The notes: generated by a model not told the origin, from the sequence alone. Positions 1 to 8,993 are shown, counted from the stretch's first letter. The stretch: DNA of 61,198 nucleotides from Gemmatimonadota bacterium (GCA_028287185.1 JAQBQD010000155.1:97609-158806), one strand, 5' to 3'. Numbers and translations are program-made.

Positions 1-110
1 AAAACGCCAGATCGCTCCCTAAGGTCGCCATGAAAATCGACAAACGTCGATACTAGGGGTGATGACCTTCTCTCGATCATGCGTCGCGCGCTCTCTTCTG
101 CACGTCCTCT

Positions 111-140
111 GGTGATCGATGGGGATCGATGGGGATCGAT
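111..140. repeat. 10-bp short tandem repeat
   Basis: Three adjacent copies of a 10-bp unit (GGGGATCGAT, the first copy with one change) lie in the first 265 bases. No credible gene is seen from 1 to 265, which is the region downstream of mnmE. Confidence 0.6.
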
Positions 141-265
141 CCCGCTGACCGACAGAACCCATCAACGAAAGTCTGTCGATGCCGCGGCACGCGCGGAGGC
201 GACGCGTCATCGTCGACCCACGGCAGGAAGCGAACACCCTGAACGACACCGGGCGGGCAGCGCGG

Positions 266-1666
266 CTACTTGCCGACGCAGAAGTCGCCGAAGACGCGGT
301 CGAGCACGTCGTCCGCGCTCACGACGCCGATCAGGTCCTCCAGCGCTCCGACGGCTGCTCGGAGGTGGGTCGCCGCGAACTCCATGGGCACGCCGGAGTC
401 CATTGCGTCGACAAAGCCCTCCACCTCCGCGAGCGCGGACCGCAACGCGCGGGCGTGGCGCTCCCGCGTGACCAGCGGCGCCTCGCCCGGCTCGCCGAGG
501 ATGCCGCCGAACGCGAGCCGCAGCAGCCGCGTGCGGAGCTCCGGCAGACCATCACCGGTGACCGCGGAGACGGATACGGTCGCGACAGCGCCGGGATGGA
601 CGGATTGGACGGATTCGATGTCCAGCCGCCGTTCATCCGCCGACCGTGTGTCGGACTTCGTCCGGACGAGCACGGTCCGCTTTGCATCCATCCAGGCGAG
701 GAAGCCTCGTTCGTCGGGATCGAGATCCGCCCCGGTCTCCGAGCAGAAGAGCACCAGGTCGGCGGCGGCCAGGTAGCGCCGAGCGACCTCGATGCCCATT
801 CCCTCCACCCGGTCCTCCGTCTCGCGCAGGCCGGCGGTGTCCACCAGGCGGAATGGGTAGCCGTCGACGGAGAAGGTGGCCTCCAGCGCGTCGCGCGTGG
901 TGCCGGGAACCTCGGTGACGATGGCGCGCTCGGTGCCCAGCAGCGCGTTGAAGAGCGACGACTTGCCGCTGTTGGGACGGCCCGCCAGCACAGTGAGCGC
1001 CCCTTCACGCAGCAGCTCGCCCTCGGGCGCGGTCGCGAGCAGCGCGGCGATGCGCGCGCGCACGTCGCCGGCGGCCGCACGGATGCGGGCGGGCGGAACC
1101 GGCGGCTCGTCCTCTTCCGGAAAGTCGATGGAGTACGCCAGCAGCGCCTCGACCGTGAGCAGGGCACCACGAAGCTCGTCCACCCGCCGCGACAGGCCGC
1201 GCTCCACCTGGTGCACGGCCGCGCGGTGCAGCGCGCGCGACCGCCCGTCGATGAGATCCAGCACCGCCTCGGCCTGCAGCAGGTCCAGCTTTCCGTTCAG
1301 GTACGCGCGCCGGGTGAACTCGCCCGGTTCCGCCGCCCGCGCCCCGGCGGCGAGCAGCGCGTCTAGCACCAGCTGCGGCGTCAGTGCGCCGCCGTGGGTC
1401 GCGATCTCCACCGTGTCCTGCCCCGTGTAGCTGGCCGGGGCGGAAAAGACGGCCACCAGCGCCCGGTCCAGCAGCTCCCCCGTCTCCGGGTGCCGGACGG
1501 CCGCCAGACGCTGCGTGCGTGGCGTGGGCCGACCGGCGAGCGCGGGTGCGATGCGATGAAGCACCGCCAACGCGCCGGGCCCGGACACGCGGAGGAGCGC
1601 CACCGCACCGCGCCCGGGAGCCGTGGCGATGGCGGCGATGGTGTCGGAGAGAAGGGGATCGGTCAT
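266..1666 (-). CDS. mnmE: tRNA modification GTPase MnmE
   Basis: This 466-aa protein has the full MnmE (TrmE) plan. An N-terminal tetrahydrofolate-binding domain carries the PGRGAVALLRVSG segment. A helical domain follows, with an inserted Ras-like G domain: G1 GRPNSGKSS near residue 225, G3 DTAG, G4-like TKSD. The C-terminus is CVGK, the family's catalytic-cysteine tail. With MnmG it makes the 5-carboxymethylaminomethyl modification of wobble uridine in tRNA, with flavin and folate cofactors. It starts at ATG, ends in TAG, and is the last gene of the rpmH-rnpA-yidD-yidC-mnmE order. A hairpin separates it from yidC, so it may be partly uncoupled. Length is normal for the family (about 450-470 aa). 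Confidence 0.97.
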   Translation of the reverse strand: MTDPLLSDTIAAIATAPGRGAVALLRVSGPGALAVLHRIAPALAGRPTPRTQRLAAVRHPETGELLDRALVAVFSAPASYTGQDTVEIATHGGALTPQLVLDALLAAGARAAEPGEFTRRAYLNGKLDLLQAEAVLDLIDGRSRALHRAAVHQVERGLSRRVDELRGALLTVEALLAYSIDFPEEDEPPVPPARIRAAAGDVRARIAALLATAPEGELLREGALTVLAGRPNSGKSSLFNALLGTERAIVTEVPGTTRDALEATFSVDGYPFRLVDTAGLRETEDRVEGMGIEVARRYLAAADLVLFCSETGADLDPDERGFLAWMDAKRTVLVRTKSDTRSADERRLDIESVQSVHPGAVATVSVSAVTGDGLPELRTRLLRLAFGGILGEPGEAPLVTRERHARALRSALAEVEGFVDAMDSGVPMEFAATHLRAAVGALEDLIGVVSADDVLDRVFGDFCVGK

Positions 1667-1748
1667 GCGGGTAGGATGGGCGGGCGGGCGGGGCGGGGCA
1701 AGGCGCGGTGGCCGGCGGGCGTCGACTCCGCGTCCCGGGGGACGAGAC

Positions 1749-1787
1749 AGAGAGGCCGCCGGTCCGGTGTGGACGGGCGGCCTCTCT
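1749..1787 (-). terminator. hairpin between yidC and mnmE
   Basis: A perfect 12-bp inverted repeat (AGAGAGGCCGCC and its complement) with a 15-nt loop lies 30 bases past the yidC stop codon. It probably terminates or attenuates the rpmH-yidC transcript before mnmE. It has no long U tract, so efficiency is uncertain. Confidence 0.55.
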
Positions 1788-1816
1788 CGTTCGATCGGGC
1801 GACGAAGCTCGATCGC

Positions 1817-3568
1817 CTACCGCCGGCGCTTCACGCGGCGGGTGCCGGGGTGGCCGCCGGACGAGGCACGGGCCTCGGCTTTCGCGAGCGCGTCCTCCTT
1901 CTTCTTCTCGGCGGCCAGGCGCCGCCGCTCGCGGGCGATCAGCACCTGCTGCGGCAGGCTGGCCAGGTTGGTGGTGGCATAGTACAGGTTGAGGCCCGAC
2001 GGGAAGCGGAAGAACAGGAATCCCATCATCAGAGGCATCATGTACATCATCATGGTGGTCTGCGGATTGGCCTCCATGCCGCTCATGCGCGTGCTCACCC
2101 ACTGCAGGCCGAACATCGACAGCACCAGGAAGACGGGCAGGATGTGGAGCGGGTCGGCCAGCGACAGGTCGGGGAACCACCAGAAGCCGGTGCCGCGGAA
2201 CTCGATGGCGCTGCGGAACACGAAGAAGAGCGTGATCAGCACCGGCATGGGGATGAGCATGGGAAGGCATCCCGTGAACATCGAGACCGGGCTGAAGTCC
2301 ATCTCCTTGTACAGCTTGAACAGCTCGGCCTGCTGCTGCGCCGGGTCGTCCTTGTACTTCTCCTGGATCTCCTTGCTCTTGGCCTGGAGAATGGGCTGCT
2401 TCTCCATGTTCTTCATCTGCGCGCGCATGGCCTTGGCGTTCAGCGGCCACGTGATGGCGCGCATGGCGACGCCCGCCAGGATCAGCAGCCAGCCATACGA
2501 CAGGCTCCAGCGCTCGTGCGCCAGGTTGAGCACCCAGAGGATGAAGGCGGCGATCGGGCGCACCACCGGGCGCAGCCACGCGTAGCCGTAGGGGTTCACC
2601 TCGTCCAGGCCATGCCCGGCCGCCACCAGCCGCGAGTGCTCCTGCGGCCCCAGGTACGCCGTGAAGGCGAAGCTGCCGCCGGCGCCCAGCGGCGACACGG
2701 CCGTGGTCAGCGCGCGGGGCAGGGTGATGGGCTCCGCCTTGTCGCCCGTGCCCTCGGTGGTCTTGAAGTCCGGCGCGTCCTGCACCAGCAGCTCCGAGAT
2801 GCTGCCCTGGTCGGCCAGCAGCGCCATCATGAAGTAGCGGTCCTTCACCGCCGCCCACGAGAGCGGGCCGGGAATGGTGTCCGATCCCTCCACCTTGGCC
2901 AGCAGCCTCGTGCTCAGCTTGTCGCCGTTCCAGCCGGCCACGGACAGCTCCTGCGCCGACCCGTGCTCGCGCGCGTCGTGGTGCGCCAGGCCCGTGCCCA
3001 GGTCGGTGAGCAGCGCCCCGCCCGCCGGCACGCCCGTGACCGTGCCGCGGATGCCCACCAGGTAGCTGTCGGGACGGAAGGTGTACGTCACCAGCGCCTG
3101 CACCCCGCCCGCGGCGCCGTAGCGGAAGGTGAGCGTCTGCGGCTTTCCGCCGGCCGGCAGGTCCAGCCTGGCCGCGCTGGGCTGGAAGGCGGCGCCGCGC
3201 AGGTCCACCGTGTCGCGGCCGGCGGCCACGCGGTGGGCCAGCACGTCCGTGGCGCCCTCGGGCACGAGCTGCACATGGCTGCCGTGCTTCACGTAGCTGG
3301 CGTAGCGCGTGAGCTCGGCGCCCGTGAGCGCCGCTCCCCGGGTGGAGAAGCGGTACTCGTACAGGGGCGAGCGCACCGTCACCGTCTGCGCCGGCGTCGT
3401 AGCCTGGCCCGCGGGCGCGCCGGCGATCACGCCGGACGCCACGGCGGAGGCCGCCGGCGAGGTGGCGACGGGCGCCTGCACGGGCGGCTTGGGCGCGAAG
3501 AAGCGCTGCGTGAGCAGCAGCACCACCGTGGTCAGCAGCAGCGCGACCATGAAGCGCTTGTTGTCCAT
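1817..3568 (-). CDS. yidC: membrane protein insertase YidC
   Basis: This 583-aa protein has an N-terminal membrane anchor (about residues 5-22), a large periplasmic beta domain (about 60-330) and a C-terminal YidC/Oxa1 core with five membrane segments. Conserved core patches include SYGWLLILAGVAMRAITWPL and FTGCLPMLIPMPVL. The tail is basic (VKRRR), as in ribosome-docking insertases. It inserts and folds inner-membrane proteins alone or with SecYEG. The length and periplasmic domain are those of the Gram-negative type. It starts 47 bases after the yidD stop and ends in TAG. Confidence 0.96.
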   Translation of the reverse strand: MDNKRFMVALLLTTVVLLLTQRFFAPKPPVQAPVATSPAASAVASGVIAGAPAGQATTPAQTVTVRSPLYEYRFSTRGAALTGAELTRYASYVKHGSHVQLVPEGATDVLAHRVAAGRDTVDLRGAAFQPSAARLDLPAGGKPQTLTFRYGAAGGVQALVTYTFRPDSYLVGIRGTVTGVPAGGALLTDLGTGLAHHDAREHGSAQELSVAGWNGDKLSTRLLAKVEGSDTIPGPLSWAAVKDRYFMMALLADQGSISELLVQDAPDFKTTEGTGDKAEPITLPRALTTAVSPLGAGGSFAFTAYLGPQEHSRLVAAGHGLDEVNPYGYAWLRPVVRPIAAFILWVLNLAHERWSLSYGWLLILAGVAMRAITWPLNAKAMRAQMKNMEKQPILQAKSKEIQEKYKDDPAQQQAELFKLYKEMDFSPVSMFTGCLPMLIPMPVLITLFFVFRSAIEFRGTGFWWFPDLSLADPLHILPVFLVLSMFGLQWVSTRMSGMEANPQTTMMMYMMPLMMGFLFFRFPSGLNLYYATTNLASLPQQVLIARERRRLAAEKKKEDALAKAEARASSGGHPGTRRVKRRR

Positions 3569-3615
3569 CTATCGTTTCGGTGTCGGATGTGGGTTCGTCA
3601 GTGCCGGACGGCCGC

Positions 3616-3858
3616 TCAACGCGGCGGCCCCGCTTCCGGCGGGCGGAGCGGGACCGGATCGTACCCTCCCTTGCAGAAGGGGTGGCAGCGGGCCAGCCGC
3701 CGCACCAGCAGCCACGACCCCCGCCCCGCGCCCCAGCGCTCCACCGCCTCCAGCCCGTAGGCCGAGCAGGTGGGATGGAAGCGGCACGCGGGCGGCGTGT
3801 GCGGCGAGATGGCGGCCCGGTAGAAGCGGATGCCGGCGATCAGCGCCCGCGCGAGCAC
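3616..3858 (-). CDS. yidD: membrane protein insertion efficiency factor YidD
   Basis: An 80-aa protein of the YidD (DUF37) family. The signature is visible: an amphipathic N-terminus ending [10 protein letters not shown], then [19 protein letters not shown] and [17 protein letters not shown], with its conserved cysteines. The start is a GTG inside the 3' end of rnpA, chosen because GGAGG lies just upstream and because the family N-terminus begins there. The 19-base overlap implies translational coupling with rnpA. It assists YidC-dependent insertion at the inner membrane. Confidence 0.9.
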   Translation of the reverse strand: MLARALIAGIRFYRAAISPHTPPACRFHPTCSAYGLEAVERWGAGRGSWLLVRRLARCHPFCKGGYDPVPLRPPEAGPPR

Positions 3859-4232
3859 AGCTCCTCCACCAGCGCCGCCAGGTCCGCGCGCAGCTCCTCG
3901 AACGTGGCGCCGTAGGCCTCGGGCCGGGCGCGCACCATCAGGTCCACGTGCATGCCCGCCACGCGCAGGGCGGGCAGCAGGAAGCGGCGGCCCACGTCGC
4001 GCAGGCGCCGCTTGACCAGGTTGCGCTCCACGATGCGCCGCTTGTGCTTGGGCACCACCACGCCCAGACGGGCACGCGCGACGGGGGAAGCGGAGATGAA
4101 CACGTCGAGGTGACGCGTCTTCTTCCTCTTCCCCCGTCTGAACAGGGTCCGGATCTCCACGGAGGAGGTGATCCGGGCGGCGCGCGGAAGGCCGTAGCCC
4201 TCGTGCCCGCTCTCCTCCCCTGGCGCGTCCAT
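3840..4232 (-). CDS. rnpA: ribonuclease P protein component
   Basis: A 130-aa basic protein that binds the RNase P RNA and helps 5' maturation of tRNA. The family RNR motif region is visible as [16 protein letters not shown], followed by a helical C-terminus. The ATG at 4232 is the nearest start to the conserved [20 protein letters not shown] block; an open frame runs further upstream but would overlap rpmH. It lies between rpmH and yidD, the usual arrangement, and overlaps the GTG of yidD. Confidence 0.93.
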   Translation of the reverse strand: MDAPGEESGHEGYGLPRAARITSSVEIRTLFRRGKRKKTRHLDVFISASPVARARLGVVVPKHKRRIVERNLVKRRLRDVGRRFLLPALRVAGMHVDLMVRARPEAYGATFEELRADLAALVEELCSRGR

Positions 4233-4276
4233 GGCTGTGTTGCGGTCGTGACCGAGCGCGTCGCCGGACGCGCGGA

Positions 4277-4426
4277 CTACTTGGTGTAGACCTCGACCAC
4301 CAGCTTGTGACGGCCCTTCTTGCGGCGCGCGTTGAGCACCGCGCGGCCACCCTTGGTGGCCATGCGGGCGCGGAACCCGTGCTTGTTGATCCGCTTGCGG
4401 TTGCGCGGACGGTACGTTGGCTTCAT
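4277..4426 (-). CDS. rpmH: 50S ribosomal protein L34
   Basis: A 49-aa, strongly basic protein beginning [18 protein letters not shown] and containing RKKGRHKL near the end, diagnostic of L34. The ATG at 4426 is fixed by the conserved N-terminus although the frame is open further upstream. It is the first gene of the minus-strand cluster, just downstream of a good promoter, and ends in TAG. Confidence 0.97.
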   Translation of the reverse strand: MKPTYRPRNRKRINKHGFRARMATKGGRAVLNARRKKGRHKLVVEVYTK

Positions 4427-4481
4427 ATGGACCCCTGCGAGTGCTTCGCTGATCGCCGGCTGTGGTTCGGCAAAGACGGCT

Positions 4482-4510
4482 AATATACCCAGGCGCCCCG
4501 GTTGCGTCAA
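4482..4510 (-). promoter_or_regulatory. sigma70-type promoter of rpmH operon
   Basis: Read on the minus strand: -35 TTGACG, a 17-bp spacer and -10 TATATT, about 55-80 bases upstream of the rpmH start. The fit to consensus is very good in otherwise GC-rich DNA. Confidence 0.75.
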
Positions 4511-5000
4511 CCGCGGGGGATGGGGCGCCGAGCGAGGGGGCGGGGGAGGTGTGCATGGGACCACGTACGGACGCGGCCGTCCGGAGGTTTCCGCTCGCCC
4601 CCGCGGGTGCCGGCCCCGGCCCGCAGCGATCGGGGCAGGAAAGGATTGGGTCGCCGCGTTCCGCCGCGGCTACACTGCATTCCTACTCCGCGCGTGCCCG
4701 ACCCGGCGCCCTTCCCCGTGCGAAGGGGCGCCGTCGATCCTCCCCGCCCAGGCCGGCGACTTCTGCTCCGAAGCCGGGCCGGCGGAGCACGCGGAGCCGC
4801 TGAGGCCACGCCCCCCTGGCTGCATCACCCGCGATCGTCGGATTCCGGCGAGAGGCGATGCGCGGTGGACACGCTGGACGGGGAGGATGCGGCGCACCGA
4901 AGACCTCCCGGCGCTTGCCGAAACCGGGTCCCGTCGCTCTTCCTGCGGACCGCGCCCGAGCGGCCGGGGTGGCCCGTTTTCCGCGCCGTTGCTTGCTTCC
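4511..5000. other. intergenic region between rpmH and dnaA
   Basis: About 490 bases between the divergent rpmH and dnaA promoters. Overlapping open frames exist on both strands, but none resembles a known protein or has a good start. No clear DnaA-box cluster was seen here, unlike the dnaA-dnaN gap. Confidence 0.5.
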
Positions 5001-5029
5001 TTGACTTTTCCACACTGCGTTTCTAGGTT
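5001..5029 (+). promoter_or_regulatory. dnaA promoter with overlapping DnaA box
   Basis: TTGACT, a 17-bp spacer and TAGGTT (a weak -10) lie about 50 bases upstream of the dnaA ATG. TTTTCCACA at 5006-5014 matches the DnaA box TTATCCACA in 8 of 9 positions and sits inside the promoter spacer. That placement suggests autorepression by DnaA. Confidence 0.5.
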
Positions 5030-5075
5030 GCGCCCTCCGTCCGTCGTTCCGCCGCTGGATCCAATCTTGAGGTTC

Positions 5076-6524
5076 ATGGAGCTGACCGCCGCCGAAGTCT
5101 GGGCGCGTATCCTGGAGGCCGCCCGTGCCGTCCTCCCCGAGCAGGCCTACCTTACCTGGCTGGCGCCCACCCAGGCGGTGGCCGTCTCGCACGACCTGCT
5201 GGTGGTGTCCACCCCCAACCCGTTCGCCGTGGACTGGGTGGAGGACAAGTACGCCGAGCTGCTGACGGGCCTGGGCGAGCAGCTCTTCAGCCGGCGCTTC
5301 ACGCTGTCCGTGCAGTTCCACGGCAACGGCCGCGCGGCCGAGGCGCCGCCGCAGGTGCACCTGGCCGCGGCGGAGGAGAACGGCGGCGTGGCGGTGGCGG
5401 CGCGCCCCGGCACCGCGACGGCCGCGGCCGTCCGCTCCAGCGCCCACGGGCCGCCCGAGCAGCGCGACGGGGCGGGACGCGCGCTTCCGCCGCTGAACCC
5501 GAAGTACGTCTTCGACCGTTTCGTGGTGGGCAACAACAACCAGCTCGCGGCCGCCGCGGCGCATGCCGTTGCGGAAGCGCCCGCGCGCATGTACAACCCG
5601 TTGTTCATCTACGGCGGCGTGGGGCTGGGCAAGACGCACCTGATGCACGCCATCGGCAACGCCATGCTGGCGCGCGACCCGGTCAAGCGCGTGATGTACC
5701 TTTCGTCGGAGCGCTTCACCAACGAGCTGGTGAGCGCCATCCAGGAAGGCACCATGGCCGAGTTCCGGCGGCAGTACCGCCAGATCGACCTGCTGCTGGT
5801 GGACGACATCCAGTTCCTGGAAGGCAAGGAGCGCACGCAGGAGGAGTTCTTCCACACCTTCAACGCGCTGCACGACGCCCAGAAGCAGATCGTGCTGACC
5901 AGCGACCGCCCTCCCAAGGAGATCGGGCTGGAGGACCGGCTGGTGTCGCGCTTCGAATGGGGCCTGGTGACGGACATCAAGGCCCCCGACTTCGAGACGC
6001 GCATGGCCATCCTGCGCAAGAAGGTGGAGGAGGACAACCTGCAGATCCAGGACGCGGACGACGTGCTGACCTTCATCGCGCGCCACCGCACGACGTCCGT
6101 CCGCGAGATCGAGGGCGCCGTCATCAAGCTGCTGGCCTTCTCGTCGCTCACGGGGCGCGCCATCGACCTGGACCTGGCGCGCGAGGCGCTGGGGGTGGCC
6201 GCGCACCACGAGCTGCGCACCGGCCCCGGCACGCCCGGGGGCGCCACGCCCGAGCTGGTGCGGCAGAAGGTGGCCGAGGCCTGGGGCACCACGTCCGACG
6301 CGCTGCAGTCCAAGCGGCGCACCAAGGACCTGACGGTGCCGCGCCAGGTGGCGATGTTCCTGATCAAGGAGCTTTTCGACGTTGCGCTGGTGGAGGTGGG
6401 CAGGCTGTTCGGCGGGCGCGACCACTCCACGGTCATCCACTCCATCACGAAAGTGGAGGAGGACATGCGCACGGACCCCCCCTTCCGTGACAAGGTGGAG
6501 GCGCTTCGCACCACCTTCCGCTGA
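5076..6524 (+). CDS. dnaA: chromosomal replication initiator DnaA
   Basis: A 482-aa AAA+ initiator. Domain I (about 1-85) precedes a low-complexity linker (about 90-145). Domain III follows with PKYVFDRFVVGNNN, Walker A GGVGLGKTH and Walker B LLLVDDIQFL. C-terminal domain IV carries the DNA-binding signature FGGRDHSTVIHS. The frame is open for 756 bases upstream, but ATG 5076 begins the conserved domain I (MELTAAEVWARIL). It binds the box cluster just downstream and opens oriC. It is divergent from rpmH and followed by dnaN. Confidence 0.97.
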   Translation: MELTAAEVWARILEAARAVLPEQAYLTWLAPTQAVAVSHDLLVVSTPNPFAVDWVEDKYAELLTGLGEQLFSRRFTLSVQFHGNGRAAEAPPQVHLAAAEENGGVAVAARPGTATAAAVRSSAHGPPEQRDGAGRALPPLNPKYVFDRFVVGNNNQLAAAAAHAVAEAPARMYNPLFIYGGVGLGKTHLMHAIGNAMLARDPVKRVMYLSSERFTNELVSAIQEGTMAEFRRQYRQIDLLLVDDIQFLEGKERTQEEFFHTFNALHDAQKQIVLTSDRPPKEIGLEDRLVSRFEWGLVTDIKAPDFETRMAILRKKVEEDNLQIQDADDVLTFIARHRTTSVREIEGAVIKLLAFSSLTGRAIDLDLAREALGVAAHHELRTGPGTPGGATPELVRQKVAEAWGTTSDALQSKRRTKDLTVPRQVAMFLIKELFDVALVEVGRLFGGRDHSTVIHSITKVEEDMRTDPPFRDKVEALRTTFR

Positions 6525-6533
6525 CGCGCCACG

Positions 6534-6581
6534 GCTCGTCGACCGGCTCCCGGGAAGCGCCGATCGACGGTCGAGACGAGC
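6534..6581 (+). terminator. hairpin after dnaA
   Basis: GCTCGTC at 6534-6540 pairs with GACGAGC at 6575-6581. The pairing extends inward through GACCG/CGGTC with a 2-nt bulge. It starts ten bases after the dnaA stop. There is no U tract, so it may be a weak terminator or RNA-stability structure. Confidence 0.4.
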
Positions 6582-6654
6582 GCCGTCGGCGGAGCTGCCG
6601 GGGCCGGCGGAAGGGCCCCGCGGAGGCCCCCGGCGGGGTTCGAACCAGGCGTTC

Positions 6655-6910
6655 GAACGGTGTGGGAAACGCGGTGTGGACGGATTGTGGGGAAGCTGTG
6701 GAAAGCGGAGAATCCCGGTGCGGGTGTGGACGGCGTGGGAAGCCGGCGGGTTGTCCACGGCGTTCCCCACGGGGGCGGAAGGGCCGCAGGAGGTTGCGGG
6801 GCGGGGGGTTGAGGGGATCGGGAGGGCGGCTTCCCACAGTTCCACACCCTCTACTACTACGACTGATTTGATAATCTACATGGTGGTAGACTGACTACCC
6901 GGTGGATAAC
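6655..6910. other. probable origin of replication oriC
   Basis: The dnaA-dnaN gap holds about ten DnaA-box-like 9-mers with a TGTGG or CCACA core: 6661, 6675, 6686, 6697, 6725 (TGTGG orientation), 6751, 6763, 6830, 6838 (CCACA orientation) and 6901 (GGTGGATAA, 8/9 match). The two boxes at 6830-6846 are followed by CTACTACTACGACTG at 6851-6865. Those triplets resemble DnaA-trios, and the AT-richer tract GATTTGATAATCTACAT follows. Box cluster, then trios, then AT-rich tract is the layout of a bacterial basal unwinding element. Most boxes differ from consensus at two positions. Confidence 0.75.
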
Positions 6911-6939
6911 AGTCTCACTCCAGCGTCAGCGGACATCGT

Positions 6940-8049
6940 ATGCGATTCACCATCACGCGTGAGAACCTGCAGCAGGGGCTGGGTGCCGTGGCCGGGGCCA
7001 TCCCGACGCGCACCACGCTTCCCGTGCTCGCCAACATCCTGATCGAGGCCGAGGGCAGCGAGGTGCGCATGAGCGGCACCGACCTGGACACCTCGGTGTC
7101 GGTGCGGGTGCCCGCCGAGGTGGCCGAGGCGGGGGCGATCACGGCGCCCGCGAAGAAGCTGCAGGAGATCGCGCGGGAGCTTCCCGGCTCGGTGGAGCTG
7201 TCGGCGCAGGGCGACTCCATCTCCATCTCCAGCGGCCGCACGCGCTTCAAGCTGAACGGCCTGCCCCGCGACGAGTTCCCCGCCTTCCCGCGGGTGGACT
7301 TCGAGGAGAGCTGGAAGCTGACGGGGCCCGACCTGCAGCGCCTGATCTCGCACGTGTCGTTCGCCGCCAGCACCGAGGAGACGCGCCCCATCCTGAACGG
7401 CGTGCTCTGGCAGCTTTCCAGCGGCGAGATGCGGATGGTGGCCACCAACGGCCACCGCCTGGCGAAGATGACGCTGCCGGTGGAGTCGTCGGCCGAGCTC
7501 ACGGCGGTGGACCTGATCGTGCACCCCCGGGCGCTGGGGCAGGTGCAGCGGCTGCTGGGCAGCTCGGCGCAGGTGGAGGTGGCGCGCTCGGAGAACCACA
7601 TCGGCTTCCAGGGCGGCGGCGTGCAGGTGTTCACGCGGCTGATCGAGGGGCCGTATCCCAACTACGAGCAGGTCATCCCCAAGGACAACGACAAGCAGCT
7701 CGTGGCCGACAAGGGCGCGCTGACGGCCGCCATCCGCCGCATGGCGATCGTGGCGAGCGACCAGACCCACCGCATCCGCATCGCTCTGGGCGGCAGCAGC
7801 CTCAAGTTCAGCGTGGAGACGCCGGACCTGGGCGCCGCGGCCGAGGAGCTGCCGGTGGAGTACGACGGCGATCCGCTGGAGATCGGCTTCAACGCCCAGT
7901 ACCTGCTGGAGCTGCTGCGCTACATGCCGACCGACGAGGTGCGCCTGACCTTCAAGGCGCCGGAGCGGGCCGCCACCATCCAGCCGGTGGGCAACGAGGA
8001 CACGCCCGACTACCTGTGCCTGGTGATGCCGCTCCGCCTGCTGAGCTGA
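6940..8049 (+). CDS. dnaN: DNA polymerase III beta sliding clamp
   Basis: A 369-aa protein with three repeated clamp domains. Typical sequence includes MRFTITRENLQQGLGAVAGA at the start, ATNGHRLAKM in the middle and the C-terminal LVMPLRL. It forms the homodimeric ring that tethers polymerase III and other partners to DNA. It follows dnaA and the putative origin, as in most bacteria. Length is normal for the family (about 365-375 aa). Confidence 0.97.
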   Translation: MRFTITRENLQQGLGAVAGAIPTRTTLPVLANILIEAEGSEVRMSGTDLDTSVSVRVPAEVAEAGAITAPAKKLQEIARELPGSVELSAQGDSISISSGRTRFKLNGLPRDEFPAFPRVDFEESWKLTGPDLQRLISHVSFAASTEETRPILNGVLWQLSSGEMRMVATNGHRLAKMTLPVESSAELTAVDLIVHPRALGQVQRLLGSSAQVEVARSENHIGFQGGGVQVFTRLIEGPYPNYEQVIPKDNDKQLVADKGALTAAIRRMAIVASDQTHRIRIALGGSSLKFSVETPDLGAAAEELPVEYDGDPLEIGFNAQYLLELLRYMPTDEVRLTFKAPERAATIQPVGNEDTPDYLCLVMPLRLLS

Positions 8050-8131
8050 TCGCGCGTCGTTCGTCGAAGGCCGGGGGGACCGGCCGCGTCCGCGCCGGTG
8101 GAGTTCCGCTCGACGCACGCGATCTCCTGTA

Positions 8132-8182
8132 CCGATGCCGCAGTGGTGGCCGGCCGAACGCCGCTGCTTGCTGCGGCATCGG
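8132..8182. repeat. 12-bp inverted repeat downstream of dnaN
   Basis: CCGATGCCGCAG at 8132-8143 and its exact complement at 8171-8182 are separated by 27 bases, about 80 bases past the dnaN stop. It could fold into a terminator-like hairpin for dnaN, although no U tract follows. Confidence 0.45.
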
Positions 8183-8277
8183 CCGATCTCCAAGTGGGAT
8201 TCCACGCAGGGGACGGCATCCTGCGTCATGGCTCGCGCCGGACTCGACCTCATCGGGCCGCCGGGCTTCCTCATCAG

Positions 8278-8286
8278 TCATCCACA
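8278..8286 (+). promoter_or_regulatory. outlying DnaA-box-like site
   Basis: TCATCCACA matches the DnaA box in 8 of 9 positions. It lies just upstream of a TACAAT hexamer that could be a -10 for the next gene, whose start lies about 20 bases further on. It may be chance or a DnaA-responsive promoter. Confidence 0.3.
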
Positions 8287-8309
8287 TACAATACGGGGTT
8301 TTGATCATC

Positions 8310-8876
8310 GTGCGTCGTATCTCCGGCTTTCTATTCATCATCACAGCCTCGCTCGCCGGCGGGCATTCCGCGTCCACACAACAGGTGGCTCCCGGCGGGC
8401 GCGTCCGCCTCACGGCGTTCGCCGCGGTCGCCTCGCGCGAACCCGTGGTGGGAAGCGTGCTGGAGGTGAACGACACCGCGCTCGTGGTGCGGTGGGACCG
8501 CGCGCCGCAGGACCCGCTGAACGTGCCCTTTCGCGCGATCACGGAGCTGGAGGTGAGCTAGGGGCGGTCGTCCGGAGCCCTGGGCCGCAGCCGCGGAGGA
8601 CGCATCGGCGCCACCGTGGGCGGGATCACCGGGCTGGTCGTGGGGTTCATCTTCAGCACGCAACACGGGAGCTCCCGTCACGACATCCGCAAGTCGGTTC
8701 CCCTCTGGGGCGTGGGCGTGGTTCTCGGCATCGCCGCGGGCGCCGGCCTGGGCGCGGGCTGGGGCTCGCACGGCGTGGAGACGTGGAAGCACGTGGGCAT
8801 TCCGGTGCCGAACGCGCCGGCACAGCCCGCCACCCCCGCACCGCCGGCCGGCGATGGCGTCGGGGGCGGTGCCTGA
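8310..8876 (+). pseudogene. exported glycine-zipper protein, split by in-frame TAG
   Basis: The first part (8310-8561, 83 codons; GTG start chosen, TTG at 8301 possible) begins with a hydrophobic signal (RRISGFLFIITASLAGG). A beta-type segment follows and ends ITELEVS. TAG at 8559-8561 stops it. The same frame continues without a break as GRSSGALGRSRGG and then two glycine-rich hydrophobic helices (TVGGITGLVVGFIF, GVGVVLGIAAGAGLG) to 8876. Continuity of frame and protein character across the stop indicates one gene of about 188 codons broken by a single nonsense codon. Function unknown; presumably envelope-located. A sequencing error is possible. Confidence 0.6.
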
Positions 8877-8934
8877 CGCGCACCTCGCCACGGGGACGGC
8901 GGGTACGGAAGGACGGCGCGCATCGGCCGGAACG

Positions 8935-8963
8935 GGGAAGGGCCGGGAAGGCCTTTCCCTTTT
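8935..8963 (+). terminator. rho-independent terminator
   Basis: GGGAAGGG at 8935-8942 pairs with CCTTTCCC at 8952-8959 (one wobble) and is followed by TTTT. It separates the split glycine-zipper gene from the SEC-C gene. Confidence 0.6.
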
Positions 8964-8993
8964 CGCATTGCACCCGGGAACGGAGCGGGAACG

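Noticed and set aside
6637..6660. GGTTCGAACC and TTCGAA near oriC resembling a tRNA T-arm
   Set aside because: No acceptor, D or anticodon stem can be built around it. It is an isolated palindrome in the origin region.
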